Assembly (NCBI GenBank): GCA_028684405.1
Contig: JAQUGA010000096.1
Coordinates: 1-8,727 of the forward strand
Length of the DNA stretch: 8,727 bases
DNA from: Bacteroidales bacterium
GTDB lineage: Bacteria; Bacteroidota; Bacteroidia; Bacteroidales; WCHB1-69
Reading direction: 5' to 3'
Part shown: positions 1-7,786 of the stretch, piece after piece
Layout of the letters: each line of letters begins with the position of its first letter
Position numbering within the stretch: the stretch's first letter is position 1
The notes under the pieces: generated by a model
What the model saw: only the letters and a program-made list of their open reading frames with translations
What the model was told of the DNA's origin: nothing
Database searches by the model: none
Program-made: the position numbers and the translations under genes

Positions 1-41
1 AGAATTGATAAGACTGATATGATGGCTATTTTCTTTTTCAT
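1..41 (-). CDS. ftsQ: Cell division protein FtsQ, N-terminal fragment (cut by window edge)
   Basis: Only the first 13 codons and two further bases are present. The ATG (41-39) overlaps the murC stop in an ATGA arrangement and opens a frame reading MKKKIAIISVLSI, which runs off the window at position 1. A short Lys-rich start followed by hydrophobic residues is what is expected of the cytoplasmic start and single membrane anchor of FtsQ/DivIB, the bitopic divisome scaffold that links early and late division proteins. The identity rests mainly on position: ftsQ usually follows murC (or ddl) in dcw clusters and precedes ftsA and ftsZ. No POTRA domain can be seen here. The 4-base overlap suggests translation is coupled to murC. 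Confidence 0.75.
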   Translation of the reverse strand, partial: MKKKIAIISVLSI

Positions 42-1408
42 AATGTGCTGTTTGTTTCGAGTTGTTTTTTTACGAGAGGAACCAGTCTGTCGATGTTTCC
101 AGCACCCATCATAACAATAATCTCATGAGAATTATCCGTAAATTGGTTTACCAATTGAGCATCATTTACCAATATTTTATCGGATGATTCAATTTTATCC
201 AATAGAAATTGTGAATCAATTCCTTCGATGGGTTCTTCGCGTGCTGGATAAATATTTAACAAAATAATTCTATCGGCTGCTGAAAGGGCTTTTGCGAAAT
301 CATCGGCAAGATTTTGAGTTCGAGAAAAGAGATGAGGTTGAAAAACCACCGTAATTTTTTTGTCGGGATATTTTGCTTTTATCGAACTTAGGCAGTTTCT
401 GATTTCTGTTGGATGGTGAGCGTAGTCGTCGATTAGAGTGGTGTTTTCAGACTCAAAAACGATTTCAAAACGGCGGTGAACTCCTTGGAAGGAGGAGAGC
501 GCGTTTGACAACTCGGTTTCTGAAATCTCGTTTTGCACGAGCAGTGCTCCACAAGCGGCAATGGCATTTTCGAGATTGTGATGACCAGGGAAGTTGAATT
601 TCAGATTCTTAAAAGTTTTATCTTTAAAATGAAGATCAAACGTATAACTTGCTTGATGATACGAAATTTTTGAAGCGTAGATGTCTGCTTCAGAATTGTT
701 TAAGCTGTAACTCAGAAGATTGATTCGATTTGTTTCAGGAACGTTTAAAGAAACGTGATAAATCAGCGTCCCGCCTGGCTTTATTTTATCGATAAAATCG
801 TAAAATGATGAGATTAAGTTTTCGTTATTGTTATAAACATCGAGATGATCGGCATCCATTGATGTAATTATGGCCGTATTTGGGCTGAGTGTGAGAAAAG
901 ATCGGTCGAATTCGTCGGCTTCTACAATTAAAAATTTAGCATTGTTTTCGAAAAAGCAATTTGATTTAAAATTATTTGCAATGCCACCAATAAATGCATT
1001 TATTTTGTGACCACTTGCTTTAAAGATTTGTGCACAAATGGCGGTTGTAGTGGTTTTTCCATGAGTTCCGGCAATGGCAATGGTGTTGTATTCTTCTGAA
1101 ATTTTCCCTAAAATCTGAGAGCGTTTAAGAAGTTTCATGTTTTTCTTTTTCAAGAAATCAAATTCCTTATGATTTTTAGGGATGGCCGGAGTGTATATTG
1201 CCAAATCTATATTTGGAGGAAGCAAGGAAGGATTGTCTTCAAAATGAATTTTTGCACCCTTTTTTATAAGCTCATCTGTAATGTGCGAAGGAGTTAGGTC
1301 GTAGCCATAAACATTTGCTTCATGTTCGACATAGAATTTTGCCAAAGCACTCATTCCAATGCCTCCAATGCCGAGAAAGTAAACAGTTTTATGACGGATA
1401 TTTTTCAT
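38..1408 (-). CDS. murC: UDP-N-acetylmuramate--L-alanine ligase MurC
   Basis: Cytoplasmic ATP-dependent ligase that adds L-alanine to UDP-MurNAc, the first step in building the stem peptide. It has 456 residues, normal for MurC. The N-terminal Rossmann-type UDP-binding domain shows GIGGIGMSA (13-21). The central ATPase domain has the P-loop AGTHGKTTTT (113-122), the acidic motif EADEFD (163-168), DADHLD (185-190 region) and an intact HNLEN motif (277-281). The C-terminal domain opens near GVHRRFE (309-315) and includes DDYAHHPTE (327-335), diagnostic of MurC within the Mur ligases, then FQPHLFSRT (356-364) and MGAGNID (434-440). The start is the ATG one base after the murG stop; the upstream bases are A-rich with no Shine-Dalgarno. 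The stop overlaps the ftsQ start. All key motifs are present and no frameshift is seen. Confidence 0.98.
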   Translation of the reverse strand: MKNIRHKTVYFLGIGGIGMSALAKFYVEHEANVYGYDLTPSHITDELIKKGAKIHFEDNPSLLPPNIDLAIYTPAIPKNHKEFDFLKKKNMKLLKRSQILGKISEEYNTIAIAGTHGKTTTTAICAQIFKASGHKINAFIGGIANNFKSNCFFENNAKFLIVEADEFDRSFLTLSPNTAIITSMDADHLDVYNNNENLISSFYDFIDKIKPGGTLIYHVSLNVPETNRINLLSYSLNNSEADIYASKISYHQASYTFDLHFKDKTFKNLKFNFPGHHNLENAIAACGALLVQNEISETELSNALSSFQGVHRRFEIVFESENTTLIDDYAHHPTEIRNCLSSIKAKYPDKKITVVFQPHLFSRTQNLADDFAKALSAADRIILLNIYPAREEPIEGIDSQFLLDKIESSDKILVNDAQLVNQFTDNSHEIIVMMGAGNIDRLVPLVKKQLETNSTL

Positions 1409-1409
1409 T

Positions 1410-2519
1410 TTATTTTTTCAATTTATAAATTTCCTTCACAATATTTTGCACCGCATTTGGAAATGCAAATTTTTGAATGTTTTCAGAAAGTTGATTCAGT
1501 TTTGTTTCGTCTTTAATTGTATTGATGAGCACTTCTCCGAGTTTTTCTATAGCATCTTTATCTTTGATTAAAATGGCAGCATTGGCATTTGCCAAAACTT
1601 TTGCATTTTTCATCTGGTGATCGCCAGTCACATTTGGCGAGGGAATTAGAATAGTTGGTTTGCCTATGCACGAGAGTTCTGAAATAGAAAGTGCTCCTGC
1701 TCTGGAAACCACAATATCGGCAATGCTATATAAATAGTCCATGCGGTCGACGAAAGGCGTGATTATTATACCACTATTAACGATGTCCTTGTCTGATTCG
1801 AAGAAATGATAATAATATTTTTCACCTGTTTGCCATATAAGTTGAATGTTATTGTCCCGAATTTGTTCCAAACATGTTTCAATGCTTACGTTCATTGTTT
1901 TAGAGCCTAGGCTTCCACCCATTACAGCAATTGTTTTTTTGTTTGGGTCTAATTTGAAATATTCGTATGCTTCTTCATTTTTGGGCTTCATATCCAAGAT
2001 GTCTTTTCGAATGGGATTGCCTGTAATAACCATTTTTTTTTCAGAAAAATATTCTTTGGTTTCTTCATAGGCAACACATATTTTTTTTGCTTTTTTTGCC
2101 AGCATTCTGTTGGTTACTCCTGGAAATGAATTTTGTTCCTGAATTAGTGTTGGCACTCCTAAAAAAGCAGCCATCCGAAGCGTTGGGCCACTTGCATATC
2201 CGCCAACTCCAATCACAACATTGGGTTTGAATCGTTTGATTATAAGCATTGCCGAAAGCATGCTCCATGCCAGTTTAAAGGGAAAAACTGTATTTTTGAG
2301 AATATTTTTAAGATTTACTTTTCTTTGAAAACCAGCCACTGACAGACCAATAATATCGTATCCCGCTTTTGGAACACGGCTCATTTCCATTCGACCCTTT
2401 GCTCCGACAAATAAGATTTCAGCTTCCTTGTCGAAGTTTTTTATTTCATTGGCAATGGCTATTGCTGGAAATAAATGTCCGCCGGTGCCTCCACCGCTAA
2501 TAATAAATTTATTCTTCAT
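1410..2519 (-). CDS. murG: UDP-GlcNAc:lipid I N-acetylglucosaminyltransferase MurG
   Basis: Membrane-associated GT28 (GT-B fold) glycosyltransferase on the cytoplasmic face. It transfers GlcNAc from UDP-GlcNAc to lipid I, making lipid II. The 369 residues match the family. The N-terminal domain has the glycine loop GGGTGGHLFPA (9-19), a second glycine loop GVGGYASGP (104-112) and EQN (128-130). GNPIR (167-171) leads into the C-terminal domain, where MGGSLGS (200-206), SRAGALSISEL (272-282) and DHQ (300-302) form the UDP-GlcNAc site. The start is well supported: the glycine loop falls at the usual distance, and a consensus Shine-Dalgarno (2526-2532) lies six bases upstream, inside the end of ftsW. 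The gene overlaps ftsW by 11 bases and ends one base before murC, so co-translation with both neighbours is likely. Confidence 0.98.
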   Translation of the reverse strand: MKNKFIISGGGTGGHLFPAIAIANEIKNFDKEAEILFVGAKGRMEMSRVPKAGYDIIGLSVAGFQRKVNLKNILKNTVFPFKLAWSMLSAMLIIKRFKPNVVIGVGGYASGPTLRMAAFLGVPTLIQEQNSFPGVTNRMLAKKAKKICVAYEETKEYFSEKKMVITGNPIRKDILDMKPKNEEAYEYFKLDPNKKTIAVMGGSLGSKTMNVSIETCLEQIRDNNIQLIWQTGEKYYYHFFESDKDIVNSGIIITPFVDRMDYLYSIADIVVSRAGALSISELSCIGKPTILIPSPNVTGDHQMKNAKVLANANAAILIKDKDAIEKLGEVLINTIKDETKLNQLSENIQKFAFPNAVQNIVKEIYKLKK

Positions 2520-3702
2520 CGATAACCTCCTTAATTGTATTTATCTTGTTTTTTACTTCTTTTATCTCTGATAGATCTTCATTTTCAATTTCTTTGCTGA
2601 CGCTTAATAAAATTCCCAGAGAAATGCTTGTAAACCAGAGAGATGTTCCTCCCATGCTGACCAAGGGCAAGGGCTGACCTGTAACCGGAATTAGATTTAC
2701 GGCTACAGCCATATTTACCATTGCTTGAAGCACGATGATAAAACTTATTCCGATGGCCAGAAATGCCCCGAACGAGCCGGGGCTTTTTATCGCAATTCGG
2801 ATTCCTCGAAACAGTAAGATTAAGTAGAGCACTACAATAATAAATCCTCCAAGAAATCCAAACTCTTCGATAATAATTGCAAAAATGAAGTCGGAATAGG
2901 GGTGAGGAAGAAAATTTCGCTGTGTTGACTTTCCTGGTCCTTTCCCAAAAGGATATCCGCTGGCAATAGCAATTTTAGACTGATCGGCTTGGTAATTTGC
3001 TTCGGGGTCTGATTCGCTTACGAAATTATCAATTCTGTTTTTCCATGTTCCAACGCGTCCGCTATCGGGACTGTTCGCTACAATGGTAACAAAGACGATA
3101 AAGAGCAAGGTCATAACAGCTGTGATTTTTGCCAAATCTACTATTTTTGCTCTGCCTACAAACAGCATTACCATGCACGTAACGCCCAATAGAGCGGCTG
3201 TTGAAAAGTTTGCTGGAAGTATCAATCCAATAACTGGAATAATCCAGTAAAATACTTTAATAAATCCAGTTTTAAAGTCGGTAATGGTTTCTTGATTTTT
3301 AGTCAGATAAAAAGCCAAAAAGATTACGGTTGCTAGTTTTGCAAAATCTGATGTTTGAAACGATATATTAATAACAGGAATGACCATCCAACGACTTGCT
3401 TCATTAATTTCCGAGCCGGATGTAAGCGTGAATAGAAGCAACGGAATGGAAACAATCATGAGTAATTTAGCAAATTTTGCATAGAACGTATATTTGAGAA
3501 GATGACAAACATAGGTAAAGCTTATTCCAAAAACCATAATAGCAAAATGTCGAATCAAATAATATTCTGTATTTCCAGCTTGTTTACGATAGGCCAAAGC
3601 ACCCGTGGAGCTGTAAACAGCCATCATGGATATGATGGATAAGGTTATGATAACCACCCATATTACTTTATCGCCTTTTATTCTTGAAAGTATTCGATTC
3701 AT
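2509..3702 (-). CDS. ftsW: Septal peptidoglycan glycosyltransferase FtsW (SEDS family)
   Basis: Polytopic inner-membrane protein that polymerises lipid II into glycan strands at the division site together with its partner transpeptidase FtsI. It has 397 residues and about ten hydrophobic segments, beginning at residues 13-33. SEDS landmarks include ASRW (102-105), the large extracytoplasmic loop with GRVGTWKNRI (215-224) and GYPFGKGPGKS (249-259), then HPYSDFIFAIIIEEFG (267-282). Asp271 aligns with the Asp considered catalytic in RodA/FtsW. The C-terminal family signature is LPLVSMGGTS (345-354). FtsW rather than RodA is chosen because of the dcw context. The last 28 or so residues form a highly charged cytoplasmic tail, which also hosts the murG ribosome binding site. 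The start lies 13 bases after the murD stop with no Shine-Dalgarno. Confidence 0.95.
   Translation of the reverse strand: MNRILSRIKGDKVIWVVIITLSIISMMAVYSSTGALAYRKQAGNTEYYLIRHFAIMVFGISFTYVCHLLKYTFYAKFAKLLMIVSIPLLLFTLTSGSEINEASRWMVIPVINISFQTSDFAKLATVIFLAFYLTKNQETITDFKTGFIKVFYWIIPVIGLILPANFSTAALLGVTCMVMLFVGRAKIVDLAKITAVMTLLFIVFVTIVANSPDSGRVGTWKNRIDNFVSESDPEANYQADQSKIAIASGYPFGKGPGKSTQRNFLPHPYSDFIFAIIIEEFGFLGGFIIVVLYLILLFRGIRIAIKSPGSFGAFLAIGISFIIVLQAMVNMAVAVNLIPVTGQPLPLVSMGGTSLWFTSISLGILLSVSKEIENEDLSEIKEVKNKINTIKEVIDEE
2526..2532 (-). promoter_or_regulatory. Consensus Shine-Dalgarno site for murG
   Basis: On the minus strand the bases read AAGGAGG followed by TTATCG and then the murG ATG, a perfect anti-Shine-Dalgarno match with six intervening bases. 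It lies inside the last codons of ftsW, where it encodes Lys-Glu-Val. The other starts in this window (murE, mraY, murD, ftsW, murC, ftsQ) have no comparable site at proper spacing; murE has only AAAAGGG directly abutting its ATG. The match could be a chance product of the ftsW codons, but both sequence and spacing are ideal. Confidence 0.6.
2765..2788 (+). other. GC-rich hairpin inside ftsW, terminator-like on the antisense strand
   Basis: GCCCCG (2765-2770) and CGGGGC (2778-2783) form a perfect six-pair all-GC stem around a seven-base loop, followed on the plus strand by TTTTT (2784-2788). That is the layout of a small intrinsic terminator for transcription opposite to the genes. In the sense (minus-strand) mRNA the same stem is preceded by an A-run and encodes Ser-Pro-Gly-Ser-Phe-Gly-Ala in a cytoplasmic loop of FtsW. 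It stands out in otherwise AT-rich DNA. A role is unproven and it may simply reflect codon choice. Confidence 0.3.
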
Positions 3703-3715
3703 ATTGCAGATTTTT

Positions 3716-5053
3716 TTATAATTCGGCTATTTGTTTTTTAAACTCAAGTCCTCTTTCTTCATAATTTTCAAATAAGTCGAAACTGGCACAAGCTGGCGAC
3801 AGAAGTACTACGTCTCCTTTTTCAGCAGCATAGTAGGCTTTTATAACGGCATCCGTCATATTGTGCGTTTCGATAATTTTAGGAATAACTCCATGAAAAG
3901 TGCGGATTAATTTTTCGTTGTCAACACCCATGCATATTAATGCTTTGACTTTGTTTTTTGCCAACTCTATTAACGCACTGTAATCGTTGCCTTTGTCTAC
4001 TCCACCTGCAATCCAAACAACAGGTTTGGTCATAGATTCCAGACCATACCAAGTAGAGTTTACATTGGTTGCTTTCGAGTCATTGATAAATTTTACGCCT
4101 CTGATGGAAGCTACATGTTCCAAGCGATGCTCAACACCTTCAAAATCAGCCAAACTTTCACGAATCTTAGCTTTTCTAACATCTACCAGTTTAGAACCGA
4201 CCGATGCTGCCATTGAGTTTTGTAATATGTGTTTTCCTTGTAGTGCAAGTTTTTCGATGCTCATAGTGCTTTTTTTAGAATTAATTTTAATAATCATTTT
4301 TTTGTTTTCAATCCATGCTCCATCTCCTTCAAAGCTAGTTTCCAGAGAATAGGGGATGCATTTACTTTTTATATTTGTAGTTGCAATTGCGTTTCGCAAG
4401 ACGGGGTCGTCATAGTAGTAAATGAGATAATCATTTTCCGTCTGATTTTGTGTAATTCGGAGTTTAGAAGCGATGTAGTTTTCCATGTTTCCATGTCGGT
4501 CGAGATGATCGGGAGTAATGTTGGTAATAATGGCGATGTTCGCTCTGAATTCGTACATGTTTTCAAGTTGAAAACTGCTCAATTCCAGTATGTTGTATTT
4601 AAAGTTTTGCTCTGTTAATGCCATTGCAAAACTATTTCCCAAATTTCCACCTACAAAAACAGAGGTATACTCTTTTTTCAGCATTTGACCTAAAAGAACC
4701 GTTGTGGTTGTTTTTCCGTTGCTGCCAGTAATTCCAATATTGATTCCATTGTTGTATCGATCGGCAAATTCAATCTCCGAAATGATGGGAATGTTTTTCG
4801 AACGACACTGTTTTATAATATTTGCTGTTTCTGGAATTCCGGGGCTTTTAATAATGAGTTTTGTTTTCAGGATGACAGATTGAGTGTGTTTTCCCTCTTC
4901 AAAAGCAATTGCATGATGTAAAAGAACGTCTTTGTATTTTTGTTTGATGTTTCCGGCATCGGAAACCCATGTTTTAAATCCTTTGTTTTTTGCCAAAACG
5001 GCTGCTCCAATTCCGCTTTCAGCTGCTCCTAAAACAGCTATTTCGAAATTCAT
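3716..5053 (-). CDS. murD: UDP-N-acetylmuramoyl-L-alanine--D-glutamate ligase MurD
   Basis: Cytoplasmic ATP-dependent ligase that adds D-glutamate to UDP-MurNAc-L-Ala, the second stem-peptide step. It has 445 residues, typical of MurD. The N-terminal domain begins with a Rossmann-like GAAESGIGAA (9-18) and has SPGIP (70-74). The ATPase domain has GITGSNGKTTTT (107-118), ELSSFQLE (157-164), NITPDHLDRH (178-187) and Lys197, the expected carbamylated lysine. The C-terminal domain has GVEHRLE (306-312), NDSKATN (324-330), GGVDKG (350-355) and SPACASFD (419-426), which together are specific to MurD. One oddity: the Mur-ligase HNxxN motif reads HILQN (275-279), so the first Asn is Ile. The start is the ATG two bases after the mraY stop; upstream bases are A-rich. 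The gene is otherwise intact. Confidence 0.98.
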   Translation of the reverse strand: MNFEIAVLGAAESGIGAAVLAKNKGFKTWVSDAGNIKQKYKDVLLHHAIAFEEGKHTQSVILKTKLIIKSPGIPETANIIKQCRSKNIPIISEIEFADRYNNGINIGITGSNGKTTTTVLLGQMLKKEYTSVFVGGNLGNSFAMALTEQNFKYNILELSSFQLENMYEFRANIAIITNITPDHLDRHGNMENYIASKLRITQNQTENDYLIYYYDDPVLRNAIATTNIKSKCIPYSLETSFEGDGAWIENKKMIIKINSKKSTMSIEKLALQGKHILQNSMAASVGSKLVDVRKAKIRESLADFEGVEHRLEHVASIRGVKFINDSKATNVNSTWYGLESMTKPVVWIAGGVDKGNDYSALIELAKNKVKALICMGVDNEKLIRTFHGVIPKIIETHNMTDAVIKAYYAAEKGDVVLLSPACASFDLFENYEERGLEFKKQIAEL

Positions 5054-5055
5054 TT

Positions 5056-6309
5056 TTATCTTGTTTTAAGTGTTACAATAGTAACAATAGCCAGCATAAT
5101 TCCTACAATAAGGAATCGCATTACGATTTTTGATTCATGATAATTTTTTTTCTGAAAATGATGATGTAAGGGCGACATTAAAAACACCCTTCTTCCTTCT
5201 CCATATTTTTGTTTTGTATATTTAAACCATCCTACCTGTATCATCACTGATAAAGTTTGGGCTAAAAACACCCCGCACAGAATTGGTATGAGCAGTTCTT
5301 TGCGAATGATGATGGCAAAAACAGCAATAATCCCACCGATGGTTAAACTTCCAGTATCTCCCATAAAAATTTGGGCTGGATAGGTGTTGTACCATAAAAA
5401 ACCGATGCAAGCTCCAACAAAAGCACTGATGAAAATAACCAGTTCTCCTGTCAAAGGAATATACATTATATTAAGGTAGTTTGCAAAAACAGTATTGCCC
5501 GAAACATACGCCAGAATTCCCAGTGTGGCGCCAATTATGGCCGAAGTTCCTGTGGCCAAGCCATCTATTCCGTCGGTTAGATTTGCTCCATTGGAAACGG
5601 CTGTAATGATAAAAATAACAACAGGAATAAAAATTAAAAACCCCCATTTTGAGAATCCTTCTCCTAAAAACTTTAAGGCATTAGAATAGTTTAATTCGTT
5701 GTTTTTAAAGAAGGGAATGGTTGTTTTTGTGGATTTTACAGTTTTGGAATAGTATGGCGATGAGGTTGTTTTGTGACTTTCAACCGTAAACATGTTTTCG
5801 GTTTCAACGTATTGGTTTTTGCTTATTTTTTCTTGTATTACAATGTCGGGATGAAAAAACATTACTGCACCCACAATAATTCCAAGAATAAATTGACCGA
5901 TGATTTTAAATTTTCCCGATAAACCTTTTTTGTCTTTTTTGAAAACTTTAATGTAATCATCAACAAACCCTATAGCACCTAGCCAAAGAGTTGTAAAAAT
6001 CATCAGAAGAATATAAATATTGTCGAGTTTAGCAAATAGTAGTACTGGGATCAATATAGCAGCAATAATTATAAGACCGCCCATGGTAGGCGTTCCGGCT
6101 TTTTGCATTTGACCTTCGAGTCCCAAATCGCGAATGGATTCGCCCACTTGTTTTTTGCGTAAAAAATTGATGATGCCTTTACCAATGATAATGGTAATTA
6201 TCAATGATGTAATTGCGGCAGCAGCAGCTCTAAATGAAATATATTGGAAAACTCCCGTTCCGGGAATGTCCATATATTCGTGAATCCATTTAAATAAGTA
6301 ATACAACAT
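5056..6309 (-). CDS. mraY: Phospho-N-acetylmuramoyl-pentapeptide transferase MraY
   Basis: Integral membrane enzyme of the PNPT superfamily that transfers phospho-MurNAc-pentapeptide from UDP to undecaprenyl phosphate, forming lipid I. Motifs in order are KAGTPTMGG (70-78), the Mg-binding DDYIK (117-121), NLTDGIDGL (243-251), FMGDTGSL (315-322, with the conserved Asp318) and PLHHHF (380-385). About ten membrane helices are apparent. At 417 residues it is longer than the roughly 360 of E. coli MraY. Most of the excess is a hydrophilic Ser/Thr/Lys-rich stretch at about 153-197, before the conserved IPFF (198-201), in the extracytoplasmic loop between helices 4 and 5. Its ATG follows tandem in-frame murE stops (TAATAAG then ATG), four bases after the first stop. 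No Shine-Dalgarno is seen. Confidence 0.97.
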   Translation of the reverse strand: MLYYLFKWIHEYMDIPGTGVFQYISFRAAAAAITSLIITIIIGKGIINFLRKKQVGESIRDLGLEGQMQKAGTPTMGGLIIIAAILIPVLLFAKLDNIYILLMIFTTLWLGAIGFVDDYIKVFKKDKKGLSGKFKIIGQFILGIIVGAVMFFHPDIVIQEKISKNQYVETENMFTVESHKTTSSPYYSKTVKSTKTTIPFFKNNELNYSNALKFLGEGFSKWGFLIFIPVVIFIITAVSNGANLTDGIDGLATGTSAIIGATLGILAYVSGNTVFANYLNIMYIPLTGELVIFISAFVGACIGFLWYNTYPAQIFMGDTGSLTIGGIIAVFAIIIRKELLIPILCGVFLAQTLSVMIQVGWFKYTKQKYGEGRRVFLMSPLHHHFQKKNYHESKIVMRFLIVGIMLAIVTIVTLKTR

Positions 6310-6313
6310 CTTA

Positions 6314-7774
6314 TTATATTTTTGTCAGTATTTTTAATAATTCTTCTTTATCGTCAAAATGGTGTTTTACACCTTTAATTTCTTGGTATTTTTCGTGTCC
6401 TTTTCCGGCCACCAAAATCACATCCGATTTTTGAGCCAACATACACGCTGTTTTTATTGCTTCGCGGCGTTGTTCAATCATCAAGCATTGTTTGCTTGAG
6501 TGCGATGGAATTCCCTTTTCCATTTGTTTCAAAATTTCGTTTGGATCTTCAAAACGAGGATTGTCGGAAGTGAGAATAATAATATTGCTAAATTCGTGTG
6601 CAATATGTGCCATGATGGGTCTTTTTTCTGCATCTCTATTTCCGCCACAGCCTACAACGGTAATTATTTTTTCGTTTCCAGTTCTGATTTCAGAGATGGT
6701 TTTTAGTACGTTTTCTAATGCATCTGGAGTGTGCGCATAATCTACAATGGCAATAATTTCTTTTGGATTTGGAAGATATTCGAATCTGCCTTCAGCGGCT
6801 TTCAAACTGCTTAGTTTTTCGAGTATTTCAAAAGAGTCGAAACCCAGCAAGCGGGCTGTTGCATAAACTCCCAATAAATTATAGGCATTAAATTCTCCCA
6901 CTATTTCAAACCAAATTTCTTGCTCATCAATAAACAGATGCAAGCCTTCAAAAGAGTTTTCGATGAGTTTGCATTTGAAGTCGGCAATGGTTTTTAGGCT
7001 GTACGTAAATTTGTGAGCTTGAGTGTTTTGCAACATTACATTTCCATTTTTATCATCGATGTTTGTGAGGGCAAATGCATCAGTTGGAAGATGGTCGAAA
7101 AATGATTTTTTTGCCTTTAAATAGGCCTCAAAAGTTTTATGATAATCGATATGGTCGTGCGTTAAATTGCTAAAAACAGCTCCTTTAAAGCGAAGTCCAG
7201 CTGTTCTGTTTTGGCTTAGTGCGTGTGAACTCACTTCTATAAAACAGTATTCGCAGCCTTCGTCTACCATTTCTCTGAGTATTTTGTTCAGGGCAATCGC
7301 GTCTGGAGTGGTATGAGTTGATGGTATAACGGTGTCGTTTATTTTGTTTTCAACCGTAGAGAGCATTCCACAAGGGATGTTCATGGCACGAAATAAATTA
7401 TGCAGTAACGAAACACTTGTTGTTTTTCCATTTGTTCCTGTAATGCCTACAAGCGACAATTCTTCGGAGGGATTGTTATAAAAGGAAGAGGCAATATATC
7501 CCAAACTTTCTGATGCATTTTTTACCTGAACGTATGTGATTTCGGGCAATATGTTTTTGGGAAGTGTTTCGCAAATAATTGCAATTGCACCCAATGAAAT
7601 GCTTTGGTTGATAAATTCATGTCCGTCGTGCAAGCTGCCTTTTTGAGCAATATACAAGCTCTTGTCTGTGGCTTGACGTGAATCAAAACAGATGGAAGAT
7701 ATCCCAACATTCTCATTTCCAAGAATGGTGATGGTTTTTATGTTTTCTAAAAGTTCGTTCAGTTTTATCTTCAT
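6314..7774 (-). CDS. murE: UDP-MurNAc-L-Ala-D-Glu--meso-diaminopimelate ligase MurE
   Basis: Cytoplasmic ATP-dependent ligase that adds the third stem-peptide residue. It has 486 residues, standard for MurE. The N-terminal UDP-binding domain has DSRQ (31-34). The ATPase domain has GITGTNGKTTS (110-120), TTPD (155-158), EVSSHAL (180-186), HDHIDYH (206-212), the probable carbamylated Lys222, and FNAYN (295-299). The C-terminal domain has GRFE (329-332), VDYAHTPDALE (344-354), GCGGNRDAEKRP (375-386), DNPRFEDP (404-411) and AGKGHEKYQ (456-464). DNPR is the known motif for meso-diaminopimelate; lysine-adding MurE enzymes carry a different sequence there. The start lies 12 bases after the ftsI stop. 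murF, which often follows murE in other phyla, is absent: mraY starts four bases later. Confidence 0.98.
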   Translation of the reverse strand: MKIKLNELLENIKTITILGNENVGISSICFDSRQATDKSLYIAQKGSLHDGHEFINQSISLGAIAIICETLPKNILPEITYVQVKNASESLGYIASSFYNNPSEELSLVGITGTNGKTTSVSLLHNLFRAMNIPCGMLSTVENKINDTVIPSTHTTPDAIALNKILREMVDEGCEYCFIEVSSHALSQNRTAGLRFKGAVFSNLTHDHIDYHKTFEAYLKAKKSFFDHLPTDAFALTNIDDKNGNVMLQNTQAHKFTYSLKTIADFKCKLIENSFEGLHLFIDEQEIWFEIVGEFNAYNLLGVYATARLLGFDSFEILEKLSSLKAAEGRFEYLPNPKEIIAIVDYAHTPDALENVLKTISEIRTGNEKIITVVGCGGNRDAEKRPIMAHIAHEFSNIIILTSDNPRFEDPNEILKQMEKGIPSHSSKQCLMIEQRREAIKTACMLAQKSDVILVAGKGHEKYQEIKGVKHHFDDKEELLKILTKI

Positions 7775-7786
7775 CCCTTTTATTTT

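Noticed and set aside
481..494. Small inverted repeat CTCCTT/AAGGAG in murC, which also looks like an internal Shine-Dalgarno
   Set aside because: The loop is too short for the full stem, it sits mid-gene inside conserved coding sequence, and no gene start follows it.
1420..1431. Perfect 12-base AT palindrome AATTTATAAATT near the end of murG
   Set aside because: It encodes the C-terminal residues of murG, has no GC pairs, and is unremarkable in AT-rich DNA; no operator or terminator claim can be supported.
3703..3715. Promoter for ftsW in the largest intergenic gap
   Set aside because: Thirteen bases cannot hold a promoter, and no Bacteroidota-type -33/-7 pair was recognised with confidence around it.
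3987..4352. A 121-codon open frame on the plus strand, opposite murD
   Set aside because: It lies wholly within murD, whose motifs are intact. The translation shows no recognisable domain, and its length is plausible for a chance antisense frame.
7775..7786. AAAAGGG just before the murE ATG as a Shine-Dalgarno site
   Set aside because: It directly abuts the start codon, too close for normal pairing with 16S rRNA, and is a weak match.
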